From SG-bin7 sp964498095 (lineage in GTDB: Bacteria > Bdellovibrionota > Bdellovibrionia > Bdellovibrionales > SG-bin7): 64,000 bases of DNA. Location: assembly GCA_964498095.1 (NCBI GenBank), contig CAZCFY010000014.1:1-64000 (forward strand), read 5' to 3'. Shown here one piece after another: positions 41,172-49,684 of this stretch. How positions within the stretch are numbered: the first letter of the stretch is position 1; each line of letters opens with the position of its first letter. The position numbers and the translations under genes are program-made. The notes under the pieces were generated by a model. It saw nothing but the letters and a program-made list of their open reading frames with translations. It was not told where the DNA came from and made no database searches.

Positions 41172-42650
41172 TTAGAGTATAGCGCGACTAATTGCTTTTT
41201 GCCAACGCCCCAGTCGTTCACGTCGAGCCTTCGCCGTAATTTCGGCACTAAACTCCCGCTCGACGCGCCAAACAGTTTTGATTTGGTTAAGATCGGACCA
41301 AAAACCAATACCAAGTCCAGCTAAATAGGCCGCACCCGCGGAGGTTGTTTCGATAATCTCTGGCCGCTGGATTTTTACGCCTAGATAATCGGATTGAATT
41401 TGCATCAACAAATTATTCGCGGCAGCGCCGCCATCAACCCTTAAAGATCTAAGACTTTTGCCTAAGTCCTTTTGCATGGCCAATAAAATTTCCGTGTTTT
41501 GCAGAGCCATAGCCTCTAAGGTCGCGCGCGCAATGTGTGCTTTCGTCGACCCGCGGGTTAAACCGCAAATTAAACCGCGCGCTTCTTGATTCCAGTGAGG
41601 CGCACCTAATCCCGTTAGCGCCGGAACAAACTCTACGCCCCCGCAATCAGGAACGGCCCCGGCCAAATTTTCAATTTCGCGCGCTTTGGAAATAATACCC
41701 AAGCCATCCCGCAACCATTGAACGGCGGCGCCACAAATAAAAGCTCCTCCCTCTAATGCGTAGGTAACTTTTTTATCCTGTTTAAGCTTCCAGGCCACGG
41801 TCGAAAGTAATTTATGTTTTGAAAATTTTGGTTTCGCGCCCGTGTTCATCAGCATAAAGCTTCCCGTGCCAAAAGTGCATTTAGCTTCGCCTGCGGAAAA
41901 GCAGGTTTGGCCAAAAAGCGCCGCCTGCTGATCCCCGGCGACACCGCTAATAGGAATGCCGTCGGGAAGAAAACTTAAACCCGACGTAAAACCAAAAACC
42001 TCGTCAGAGGCGCAGATCTCGGGAAGAATTCCGGCGCTCACGCCGAAAATTTTAAGCATGTCTTTATCCCAGGCGCATTTCTCTAAATTCATCAGCATCG
42101 TACGTGAGGCATTGGAAACATCAGTCCGGTGAACTTTTCCGCCCGTAAGCCGCCAAATTAAAAATGTGTCAATATTTCCGGCGGCTAAATCAGCGCCTGT
42201 GGATTTTACGTTCTTTAAGAGCCAATTGATTTTACTCCCAGAGAAATAAGCGTCGACGACAAGACCCGTCGTTTTATAAATTTTCTTTTCTAGTCCCTTT
42301 TTCTTTAAACCATTGCAATAGTCCGCCGTGCGCCGGCATTGCCAAACAATTGCGTTATAAATTGGCTCCGATGTCTTGCGGTCCCACAACAAAACCGTTT
42401 CGCGCTGGTTGGTAATGCCAATGGCCGCAATGTCCTTACCCTCAACTCGTCCCAACTCAAGAGCCCGGGTAATACTTGTCACGACACTGCGCCAGATATC
42501 GCTAGGATTATGCTCGACCCAACCGGGCTTTGGAAATATCTGTGGATATTCCTCATTATGTTTTGCAACCACCCGGCCCTCTTCGTTAACTAGACTTACT
42601 GTGGTGCCCGTTGTTCCCTGATCGATCGCTACTATATATTTTTTTGCCAT
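41172..42650 (-). CDS. glpK: Glycerol kinase
   Basis: A 492-residue FGGY kinase with AIDQGTTGTT at the N-terminus, GITNQRETVLLWDR, the GVAGDQQAALFGQ and DGGAAANNLLMQIQ motifs. It makes glycerol-3-phosphate from glycerol and ATP. GGAG about nine bases upstream of the ATG; it diverges from an acyltransferase gene that uses glycerol-phosphate-derived lipids, with only 35 bases between, so a functional link through phospholipid synthesis is plausible. Confidence 0.96.
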   Translation of the reverse strand: MAKKYIVAIDQGTTGTTVSLVNEEGRVVAKHNEEYPQIFPKPGWVEHNPSDIWRSVVTSITRALELGRVEGKDIAAIGITNQRETVLLWDRKTSEPIYNAIVWQCRRTADYCNGLKKKGLEKKIYKTTGLVVDAYFSGSKINWLLKNVKSTGADLAAGNIDTFLIWRLTGGKVHRTDVSNASRTMLMNLEKCAWDKDMLKIFGVSAGILPEICASDEVFGFTSGLSFLPDGIPISGVAGDQQAALFGQTCFSAGEAKCTFGTGSFMLMNTGAKPKFSKHKLLSTVAWKLKQDKKVTYALEGGAFICGAAVQWLRDGLGIISKAREIENLAGAVPDCGGVEFVPALTGLGAPHWNQEARGLICGLTRGSTKAHIARATLEAMALQNTEILLAMQKDLGKSLRSLRVDGGAAANNLLMQIQSDYLGVKIQRPEIIETTSAGAAYLAGLGIGFWSDLNQIKTVWRVEREFSAEITAKARRERLGRWQKAISRAIL

Positions 42651-42685
42651 GGCCGAGGCTCCCTGTTTTCGGGTATCATACTATT

Positions 42686-43450
42686 ATGCCCGATAGTGAT
42701 GAACGCAGTAAAATATTTAACCTTAAAGACCTCGACACCGACAAGCTGCTCTATCATGTATTGCCCCGCTTCATTATGGAACTTATGCGCAAGTATTTTC
42801 GCATGGAAGTGGAAGGCACGGAAAATCTGCCAAAATCCGGCCCCTGCATTATTGCTCCCAACCACTCTGGCTATGCGGGCTTTGATGCTTTCTGCCTAAA
42901 AAACGAAATTTATAAAGCCACCGAGCGTGATGCTAAAGTCATGACCCATCATTTCTGGTTTTTAACCGAAACAACGGCAGTCCCCGCCAATAAAGTTGGT
43001 TTTGTGGACGCGACAACAAAAAATGGTATTGAACTCTTAAAGAAAAATGAAATGATCGTTCTCTTTCCCGAAGGTGAATACGGTAACTTTAAGCCCACGA
43101 GCAAAGCCTACAAACTCCAAGAATTTAAACGAGGATTTGTCAGATTAGCCGTATATACCGGTGCGCCCATAGTTCCCGCCGTGGTTATTGGTGCCGAAGA
43201 AACTCATATTAACCTCAAGGAATTAAAATTCTCGCGATTCTTAAGAGGGGCTGTTTTGCCGCTGCCGTTAAATATCTTACCGCTACCGGCGCGCTGGAAA
43301 ATTAAATTTCTAAAACCTATTTATCTGCCTTACAAATCAGAAAGTGCTAAAGACTCTGAACTTATGAACGAGCTTGCCAGCGACATTCGCGAGCGCTTAC
43401 AAAAAGCCATCCGCGAGGAACTCAGTAAACGTAAATCTATTTTTCTGTAA
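42686..43450 (+). CDS. PlsC-type lysophospholipid acyltransferase
   Basis: A 254-residue acyltransferase of the PlsC superfamily. The catalytic His60 sits in PNHSGYAGFD, with Asp67 seven residues on, a longer spacing than the classic HX4D, and FPEGEYG is the second signature. It would acylate lysophosphatidic acid or a related lipid. The start at 42686 follows TATCAT by six bases with no Shine-Dalgarno, suggesting a leaderless transcript; an upstream in-frame start would overlap glpK. It converges with the pilin-like gene at the stop. Confidence 0.85.
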   Translation: MPDSDERSKIFNLKDLDTDKLLYHVLPRFIMELMRKYFRMEVEGTENLPKSGPCIIAPNHSGYAGFDAFCLKNEIYKATERDAKVMTHHFWFLTETTAVPANKVGFVDATTKNGIELLKKNEMIVLFPEGEYGNFKPTSKAYKLQEFKRGFVRLAVYTGAPIVPAVVIGAEETHINLKELKFSRFLRGAVLPLPLNILPLPARWKIKFLKPIYLPYKSESAKDSELMNELASDIRERLQKAIREELSKRKSIFL

Positions 43451-43451
43451 G

Positions 43452-43718
43452 TTACCGCGCGGGAGCATCGGCCAGATCTTGGCCAACGGTGCGCAAAATG
43501 TTTACCCAGCTTTGCACGATAAGCCCCGGATCGGCGGGATCGCGGCCAACTAGACCTTTAGACAGTGTGACGGCAATGGTCACGGCCACCACTAAAATCA
43601 GCACATATTCAATGGCGATTTGACCGCGTTCACCGGCGCGTTTAGACTTAGGCCGTGACGGACACGAATCCACAGGAAAAGCCAAACAAACCTTCGCTTT
43701 TATCGGGGACCTGGCCAT
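43452..43718 (-). CDS. Small pilin-like protein with class III-type signal (Flp-like)
   Basis: A short protein, 88 residues from 43718 or about 73 if GTG at 43673 is used, whose feature is a basic N-terminus KSKRAGERG followed by QIAIEYVLILVVAV. This resembles the class III signal/prepilin layout (Gly, short polar, then Glu before a hydrophobic helix) of Flp or related pilins. No tad or pilus genes lie nearby, so it may be an orphan pilin or a TadE-like minor pilin. Its 5' end overlaps the 5' end of the TlpA-like gene on the other strand. Confidence 0.5.
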   Translation of the reverse strand: MARSPIKAKVCLAFPVDSCPSRPKSKRAGERGQIAIEYVLILVVAVTIAVTLSKGLVGRDPADPGLIVQSWVNILRTVGQDLADAPAR

Positions 43719-44311
43719 TTTACGCCAAACTCCTGGTTATGATGGTTTTAGTCTTCTTTGCCAGTATCGGCTATTTTCGCAGTAACCTTTTGGATAGCGA
43801 TCATTTTTCTAACGGCGATGGCGACCATGTGGTTGGTGATGACGAAGACCCGCATCCTTCCGAAGCCGGCCAAAGAAAAGAGATAAAAGACTTAACTCTT
43901 AAAACCGCCGAGGGACTAACTGCTCAGCTCTCCGATTTCAAAAACAAAGTCGTCATTCTGACTTTTTGGGCTTCCGATTGCGGACCCTGTCTCGAAGAAC
44001 TGCCGACGTTTGCCAAGCTCACCAAAGTTTTTGGCCCCGATAAATTAACCGTTGTGCCAGTGAATATCGAAGACGAAGGGTCGCTGGATATGAACTTCGT
44101 AAATACTTTTTGGAAGAAAAACGATATTCCCTTTAAAAGTTTCTTCGATACCAAGCAAGTCAACGCTCAGCTCATGGACATACAGGTCATACCGACGAAT
44201 TATATTCTTGATAAAAAAGGCCGTATTGCTTTTTCAAGCTTTGGCTACAACAACTGGTCAAGCACGAAGGCCATGGATTTAATTCGGTCGCTGGTTAACG
44301 AGGCCAATTAA
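43655..44311 (+). CDS. TlpA/ResA-like membrane-anchored thiol-disulfide protein
   Basis: A 218-residue protein: GTG start, N-terminal anchor helix (about 25-42), acidic linker, and a periplasmic thioredoxin-like domain with LTFWASDCGPCLEELP (active CxxC) and VIPTNYILDKKGRIAF. TlpA/ResA proteins keep cytochrome or other exported cysteines reduced. The start is on the plus strand, overlapping the pilin-like gene's 5' end by up to 64 bases. Its stop shares TTAA with the next converging gene. Confidence 0.88.
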   Translation: MTDTNPQEKPNKPSLLSGTWPFYAKLLVMMVLVFFASIGYFRSNLLDSDHFSNGDGDHVVGDDEDPHPSEAGQRKEIKDLTLKTAEGLTAQLSDFKNKVVILTFWASDCGPCLEELPTFAKLTKVFGPDKLTVVPVNIEDEGSLDMNFVNTFWKKNDIPFKSFFDTKQVNAQLMDIQVIPTNYILDKKGRIAFSSFGYNNWSSTKAMDLIRSLVNEAN

Positions 44312-44700
44312 CATTGGCCAGGGCTAAATACTGTTTGCAGATGTGAAAAGATAAAATCATAGCCTTTATCATCGATTTGCGAATTAATTCCAAACACATA
44401 ATCCTTATCGATGCGGCTAACGGCAACGTGTTCTTCGTTGGCAGCTGGCTCAAATGATAAATTAAAAACGTCACTCGACGGATAAAGCATAACAAAGATA
44501 TTAGCGCCAAGATTTTTTAGATGTTTACGGCTTTCGCTAAAACCTTTTAGAGCCTGCTGAATTTTAAAATAAATCTCAAGAGCCAGAGCCTCTTGATATT
44601 GAGCAAAGTAGATTCGCAGTGGCCCATCAAAAATAGCCGCGTTAAAGGCCGGGCTGTAAAACTTCGATTGTGTTAACGTTGCGACTGACGGATTTACCAT
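44308..44700 (-). CDS. Hypothetical protein, 130 residues
   Basis: A protein with no signal peptide or membrane helix; mixed alpha/beta content with FDGPLRIYFAQYQEALALEIYFKIQQAL and a beta-rich C-terminal half ending PGQC. I do not recognise a family. AAAAGGGG precedes the ATG. It converges on the TlpA-like gene with shared stop bases, and follows hutI in the same direction. Confidence 0.6.
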   Translation of the reverse strand: MVNPSVATLTQSKFYSPAFNAAIFDGPLRIYFAQYQEALALEIYFKIQQALKGFSESRKHLKNLGANIFVMLYPSSDVFNLSFEPAANEEHVAVSRIDKDYVFGINSQIDDKGYDFIFSHLQTVFSPGQC

Positions 44701-44767
44701 GCAACCCCTTTTGTTTTATGCCTCCCTTTTAGACTAGAAAAGTTTTGTACTAAAAAGCAATTTTTTT

Positions 44768-45994
44768 TTAACAAATTCTTTTATTTTTGGACCAGGTCTC
44801 TGCAATTGGCATTTTTCCAACCTGATAGAAGAGTTCACGCCAGGAGCTTTCAAGTACCGCGAAGTCCGAAACCTTCCCGGCCTCGAGGCTACCAACGGAG
44901 TGACTTAGATTTAAAGCGTAAGCCGCGCCTATTGTGTAGGCGGAAATTATTTCGGGCAATGACATAGACATATTTAGACGTGCCAACACACCGACAAGCG
45001 AAAGATCCATTGAGGGACTCGTGCCGGGATTAAAATCTGTCGCCAGCGCAACTCTGGCACCTGCATCGATTAATTTTCTTGCCGGTGGATAGGGCACTTT
45101 CAAATAAAAATCGGCCGTTGGCAGTAATACACATGTTGATTCTGTTTTGGCAAGCCGTTCAATTTCGTGATCCTGCAAACATAAAAGGTGATCGACGCTG
45201 ACGGCGCCAAGGTCAGCCGCTGCAACGGCACTTTGGGTAGAGGAAAGCTGCTCCACATGGCCCACTAGGTCCATTCCGAGCTCCTTGGCCTTCTGCCAAT
45301 ACCGTTTTGCCATCTCCAAAGAAAAATAGCCCTTTTCGACAAATATATCCACGCGCTGACTGAGTTTATTTTTCTTAATTAAAGGAAGAGTCTGCGCCAT
45401 GATTTCATCTATATATTGCTCAGGGTCTGGAGTTTCCGGCGATTTCGCATGCGGGCCCAAAAAAGTGGAAACACAATGGATGCCTTTGGCCCGCTTTATA
45501 ATTTTTAATAGCCTAATTTCCTGCGCGTGGCTTAATCCATAGCCCGACTTTACTTCGAGAGTTGTTACTCCCTGACGGGCAAAATTTAAAACATGTTTCT
45601 GCAGAATTTCGCCGAGTTTTTTGTCCGAAGTTGCGCGGGTGGCATTAACCGTAGATAAAATTCCGCCGCCACGTGCGGCGATTTCTTGGTAAGACATCCC
45701 CTGGTTACGTAATTCAAACTCATGCGCGCGGCTTCCACCAAATAAGCTATGCGTGTGACACTCCACGAAGCCCGGTAGAATAACTTTGCCTTTTAAATCA
45801 ATGCTCTTTTTTTTCTTTTTGGCAATTTTAGACGGAAGTTCTTTGGCCGGTCCAATCCAGACAATCTTCCCATTCTGACAGGCTAAAACGGCGTCATTAA
45901 TAATGGATAAGTCACCTTCAGAGATACGGCGACCGCCCTTGGCGGCAGCAGCACTTAAGGTTAAGGCTTCAGAAATGTTTTTAAAAAGGATCAC
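44768..45994 (-). CDS. hutI: Imidazolonepropionase
   Basis: A 408-residue metal-dependent amidohydrolase: ILPGFVECHTHSLFGG with the HxH pair, DHLLCLQDHEI, LLPTADFYL, ALATDFNPGTSPSM. It opens the ring of imidazolone-5-propionate in histidine breakdown. No hutH, hutU or hutG lies in the window, so it works with distant genes or is kept for another substrate. It follows a metalloprotease-like lipoprotein gene by nine bases. Confidence 0.94.
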   Translation of the reverse strand: MILFKNISEALTLSAAAAKGGRRISEGDLSIINDAVLACQNGKIVWIGPAKELPSKIAKKKKKSIDLKGKVILPGFVECHTHSLFGGSRAHEFELRNQGMSYQEIAARGGGILSTVNATRATSDKKLGEILQKHVLNFARQGVTTLEVKSGYGLSHAQEIRLLKIIKRAKGIHCVSTFLGPHAKSPETPDPEQYIDEIMAQTLPLIKKNKLSQRVDIFVEKGYFSLEMAKRYWQKAKELGMDLVGHVEQLSSTQSAVAAADLGAVSVDHLLCLQDHEIERLAKTESTCVLLPTADFYLKVPYPPARKLIDAGARVALATDFNPGTSPSMDLSLVGVLARLNMSMSLPEIISAYTIGAAYALNLSHSVGSLEAGKVSDFAVLESSWRELFYQVGKMPIAETWSKNKRIC

Positions 45995-46003
45995 ATTTAA
46001 GAA

Positions 46004-47296
46004 TTACTGAGTAATATAGCGTTTATCAAACTCATTTTGAAAGGATGCGGAATATTTTCCGTTAAATAAGGTCACGTCCAGAGCTTTAATCTTAGTAAGC
46101 GCATCGCCAAAGCTATCAGAAGCGGCCAATACCATGAGATGTTCGCTAAAAAGTCTGTCTATAGATCTTGCGTCGTTGGCACTCATTACGGCCGCTTTCT
46201 TGCGGACTTCCCACCAAATTGAAGCATATACCCGGCCCATTAAATGAACCTCGCCCAAGGCATTGTTGCCGCAGGCCCGATAAGCCTGTTCGGCCGTGAG
46301 ATTGGCGTTGCTATCAATCCGGCGCAAGACTAAACACTCATCAAAACCATTAACGTCATTTACCAGCGCCTCGCCCAGTGCCGTATTTGAGGGAAACATT
46401 ATGGCCGCATGATAATCCGCTTGGCCCTCGTCAATGGCGCCGATACAACCGGTGTTATCCGTGCAACAAGTAGAATTACGTTCCTGCTGAGAACAAATTC
46501 TGGTTTTATTTCCTGGCGTGGAAAGATTATAAATCGAAAAATTAGTCGCATAACCCACATTGGCGTGACCCATTTCATGCAAATATATTTCGGCCCCCAA
46601 CGAGAATTCAGCGCCACCGTCGGTAAGCGAACCAATAACGACAATTTTATTTTCTGGATCCCAGAAGGCATTATCTAAATTCGGATACCAAGAAATCACT
46701 CCAATATTTTGGTCTTTCGCGAAAAACTTACCAACCCGCGCGGCCATATATTTAATTTGCGCATTTATCCAATAAAAAGCCATGACCTGACTAAAGCGGT
46801 GATTAACATCGTTGCCGTAGTTAAATTTAAAATTGCCCGTAGCCGTACTTACCCGCGGCAGCAGGGCGCGGTCAGTCCGCGCGATGACGTCGATTGATGG
46901 ATTTTTTAAAAAGCCCGAATTGTCATAATCAGCGCGTTCAATTGATACACCGTGAAGTTGATAGGCTGCTAAATTAGAATTGCCGGAGATGGCCGCGGGC
47001 AAGGCGGCTTCATTCATGGCAACAGGGTTTTTCCAAAATAAACAGCTATTAAAATTTGGATTTGTAAAACAATCGGCGACACGATTCTTAACGACGCCGT
47101 CAACGGGCAAAACTGGCACCTGTTCGTTAGAAGCCGCTGGATCTTGTTCGTTAGGATTATTTGTGGTTGCCGACGAATTTGATATCTGGTTTACAGCTGC
47201 GGCCATGGGAAAGTCGCCACCGCAGTTTTGATAGGCCAACATAAGCGCCATTAATATAGCAATGACCTTAAGGCTGTTTTTGTTAGCCAATTTCAT
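46004..47296 (-). CDS. Lipoprotein with a gluzincin-type zinc-protease core
   Basis: A 430-residue protein: N-terminal hydrophobic signal ending AYQNC with Cys25, an unusual lipobox whose -1 is Asn; a Ser/Asn/Pro linker; then a metalloprotease-like core with HEMGH (H240, E241, H244) and a DEGQADY segment (E290) that fits the third zinc ligand of gluzincins. The Glu lies 46 residues after the second His, within the usual range. Cysteines at about 269-281 (ICSQQ, STCCTDNTGC) may be disulfides. It is likely a membrane-bound peptidase; substrate unknown. Confidence 0.7.
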   Translation of the reverse strand: MKLANKNSLKVIAILMALMLAYQNCGGDFPMAAAVNQISNSSATTNNPNEQDPAASNEQVPVLPVDGVVKNRVADCFTNPNFNSCLFWKNPVAMNEAALPAAISGNSNLAAYQLHGVSIERADYDNSGFLKNPSIDVIARTDRALLPRVSTATGNFKFNYGNDVNHRFSQVMAFYWINAQIKYMAARVGKFFAKDQNIGVISWYPNLDNAFWDPENKIVVIGSLTDGGAEFSLGAEIYLHEMGHANVGYATNFSIYNLSTPGNKTRICSQQERNSTCCTDNTGCIGAIDEGQADYHAAIMFPSNTALGEALVNDVNGFDECLVLRRIDSNANLTAEQAYRACGNNALGEVHLMGRVYASIWWEVRKKAAVMSANDARSIDRLFSEHLMVLAASDSFGDALTKIKALDVTLFNGKYSASFQNEFDKRYITQ

Positions 47297-47405
47297 TTCC
47301 CTCGCCCGCTAGATATTCCTATCGGACCAAAGTCTAGAAAACTTTAGCTCAATTTGAGACAATATAACTGTAGTCTTTTCACTAAGATGCATTAGAATAA
47401 ACCGC

Positions 47406-48389
47406 ATGCAAGCGTTAGAAAGTACGCTCAACGGCGAAAAAGTAGAGACCCGGCTCATTGAGCGCGAAGTTCCCACAATTAAAGACGGCGAGGTTTTAAT
47501 TCGCGCCCGCTTCTCCAGTTTAAATTACAAGGACGCATTGGGCGTAAGTGGTAAAGGAAAAATCTATAAGGGCTATCCGCGCATCGGCGGCATCGATGTC
47601 GCCGGCGAGATCGCGCAAAGCCGCAGTGAAAACTTTAGCGAAGGCGATAAGGTTTTGATCACGGGCTGTGGTTTGGGCGAAGTTTATGATGGCGGTTATG
47701 CCGAGTATGTTAAGTTTGCCGCCGAAAACGTTATTCCACTACCAGGAAATTTATCTCTTGAGGAAAGTATGATTTACGGTACCGCCGGTTTTACCGCGGC
47801 CCTTTGTTTACAGCGCTTAATTCAGAATGAACAAATTCCCGAAAAGGGTCCTATTGTCGTCACCGGCGCCAGCGGCGGCGTGGGCTCCTTTGCGACGCAA
47901 TTTTTAGCGCAATCCGGCTACAGTGTAACAGCCGTTTCGGGCAAAAAAGATAAATATGACTTTTTAAGTTCTCTGGGTGCTGAAACCATCTGCGATATTA
48001 CCCAGCTGGAATTAGGCCCCCGTCCGCTGGAAACCGTAAAATTCGGCGGCGCTATCGATAACGTCGGCGGCGAAACGCTGGCCAAAATTAGCCATCACGT
48101 TAATCTCTGGGGAAATATCGCGTGCGTAGGACTCACCGAAAATCATGAAGTGAAATTAAGTGTCATGCCGCTAATTCTCCGCGGCGTTAGCCTTTTGGGA
48201 ATTAGCTCCAACAACTGCGGCCTACAACTCCGTCATAATCTGTGGCAGTGGCTTGCCAATGAATTAAAACCGCGCGATTTAAAACGCTTCGTCAGTCACA
48301 CCGGAAGTTTATCAACCGTGGGACTGATGGCCGATAAAATGCTTAATCGCCAGACATGGGGACGAATTCTAATTCGATGCGAGAGCTAA
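47406..48389 (+). CDS. YhdH/AcuI-type quinone oxidoreductase (acrylyl-CoA reductase family)
   Basis: A 327-residue MDR-family reductase: NYKDALGVSGKGKIYKGYP at the N-terminus, GIDVAGEI, VTGASGGVGSFATQFL (NADPH binding). There are no zinc ligands, as in the YhdH branch. It would reduce an enoyl or acrylyl-CoA double bond with NADPH. TAGAAT sits seven bases before the ATG with no Shine-Dalgarno, so the start may be leaderless. Its stop overlaps the PAP2 start by 13 bases. Confidence 0.9.
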   Translation: MQALESTLNGEKVETRLIEREVPTIKDGEVLIRARFSSLNYKDALGVSGKGKIYKGYPRIGGIDVAGEIAQSRSENFSEGDKVLITGCGLGEVYDGGYAEYVKFAAENVIPLPGNLSLEESMIYGTAGFTAALCLQRLIQNEQIPEKGPIVVTGASGGVGSFATQFLAQSGYSVTAVSGKKDKYDFLSSLGAETICDITQLELGPRPLETVKFGGAIDNVGGETLAKISHHVNLWGNIACVGLTENHEVKLSVMPLILRGVSLLGISSNNCGLQLRHNLWQWLANELKPRDLKRFVSHTGSLSTVGLMADKMLNRQTWGRILIRCES

Positions 48390-48946
48390 TTATTCAGTGG
48401 GATCACTGGTTATTTCTAAAGATTAATCACGATTGGACTCATCCGGCCCTGGACCCCTTCGTCGTTGGCTTAACGAATATTCTGCACGCAAAAATATTTA
48501 CGTTGGGAATTTTGCCAGCGGTCATTATAGGACTCATTTACTGGCAGCGAAAAATCGCTTTACAAGTCTTGGCTTCGATAGCGATCACGATTGCGATTAC
48601 CGATTTTACTTCCTACAAAGTTTTTAAGAGTGCTTTTGACCGCAAACGCCCGCATCACACCGAAATTGGCGCCATCGTTCGCGTACCCTATGGACCGATG
48701 AGTAAAAGCTTTCCCTCGAATCACTCGTTAAATTCATTTGCACTTGCTAATATTTTAGCCTTTTATTGGCCAAGCGGTGCGGTCTATTACTTTATTTATG
48801 CAATTTTAGCTGCCTATAGCCGGGTTTACGTCGGAGTTCACTATCCTCTGGATGTAATAGCTGGTATGATGATCGGAATTATTTTTGCCGTGGTGATTCG
48901 CAGAGCCTTACTTTTGCGTTTTCCGTGGTTTCAAAAAAAATCGTAA
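48377..48946 (+). CDS. PAP2-family membrane phosphatase
   Basis: A 189-residue membrane protein with the PAP2 triad: KSAFDRKRP, PSNHS, and SRVYVGVHYPLD, plus five or six hydrophobic helices. These enzymes remove phosphate from lipid phosphates such as undecaprenyl pyrophosphate or phosphatidic acid. The ATG at 48377 overlaps the end of the YhdH gene by 13 bases and is favoured over an in-frame codon seven residues upstream. A lipid-carrier recycling role fits a cell-envelope context. Confidence 0.92.
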   Translation: MRELIIQWDHWLFLKINHDWTHPALDPFVVGLTNILHAKIFTLGILPAVIIGLIYWQRKIALQVLASIAITIAITDFTSYKVFKSAFDRKRPHHTEIGAIVRVPYGPMSKSFPSNHSLNSFALANILAFYWPSGAVYYFIYAILAAYSRVYVGVHYPLDVIAGMMIGIIFAVVIRRALLLRFPWFQKKS

Positions 48947-48958
48947 GAAGGAGACAAC

Positions 48959-49681
48959 ATGAGATTCTACACGTTAATTTTAGCGTTCCTAAGCTTGTTA
49001 ATTATGAGCTGCGACCGCAACGCGAATGTAACGCCAAATTCAGATAAAGAAAAAACTCTTTATGTATTGGGCGCGCAACTAGGACGAAACTTGGAAGACT
49101 TCAAATTCAGCGATGAAGACATGAAGTACGTTATCCAGGGTATGCGTGACAAAGCCGGCGGCAAACCCGTCGTCGTAGCACCCTCGCAAGAATATTTTGA
49201 AAAAATTAAGGCTTTAATGGAAGCCCCCATGAAGGATAAAGCGAAAGCCGAAATAGATGCGGGTGAAAAGTTTTTGGCCGACGCTGAAAAGCAACCTGGA
49301 GCCCAAAAACAAAAATCAGGTTTGATCTATATTGAAACTAAAGCAGGAACCGGCAAAAACCCAACGCCAGCGGATTTCGTTAAAGTTTTTTACCGCGGCA
49401 CACTCCGTGACGGTAAAGAGTTTGATAGCAATATGGGTAAGGATCCCGCCAAGTTCCCGCTCGGTGGAGTTATCCCCTGCTGGACGGAAGCTTTACAGCT
49501 CATGAAAGCGGGCGGCAAAGCAACTATCTATTGCCCAACAATGATTGCTTACGGCTACCGCGGTAGCCCACCGGTTATTCCTGGTGGTGCGGCCCTCAAA
49601 TTCGAAGTTGAATTACTAGGAATCGAAGCTCCGCCAAAAATGGATATCCCTGGTCATGCTAAAGGAAAGAAAAGCAAATAG
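48959..49681 (+). CDS. FKBP-type peptidyl-prolyl isomerase lipoprotein
   Basis: A 240-residue lipoprotein: signal and lipobox IMSC (Cys18), an N-terminal FKBP_N-like helical part (about 30-115) and an FKBP domain (about 120-230; YRGTLRDGKEFDSN, IPCWTEALQLMKAGGKATIYCP). It catalyses proline isomerisation in the periplasm, as FkpA or Mip. AGAAGGAG precedes the ATG. It stands before the LTA-synthase-like gene by three bases. Confidence 0.93.
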   Translation: MRFYTLILAFLSLLIMSCDRNANVTPNSDKEKTLYVLGAQLGRNLEDFKFSDEDMKYVIQGMRDKAGGKPVVVAPSQEYFEKIKALMEAPMKDKAKAEIDAGEKFLADAEKQPGAQKQKSGLIYIETKAGTGKNPTPADFVKVFYRGTLRDGKEFDSNMGKDPAKFPLGGVIPCWTEALQLMKAGGKATIYCPTMIAYGYRGSPPVIPGGAALKFEVELLGIEAPPKMDIPGHAKGKKSK

Positions 49682-49684
49682 TGT

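Noticed and set aside
43452..43718. Full Tad/Flp pilus locus
   Set aside because: Only one pilin-like peptide is present; no CpaF, TadB/C or prepilin peptidase gene is near.
44768..45994. A full histidine-utilisation (hut) operon
   Set aside because: Only hutI is present. No hutH, hutU, hutG or hutC was seen nearby.
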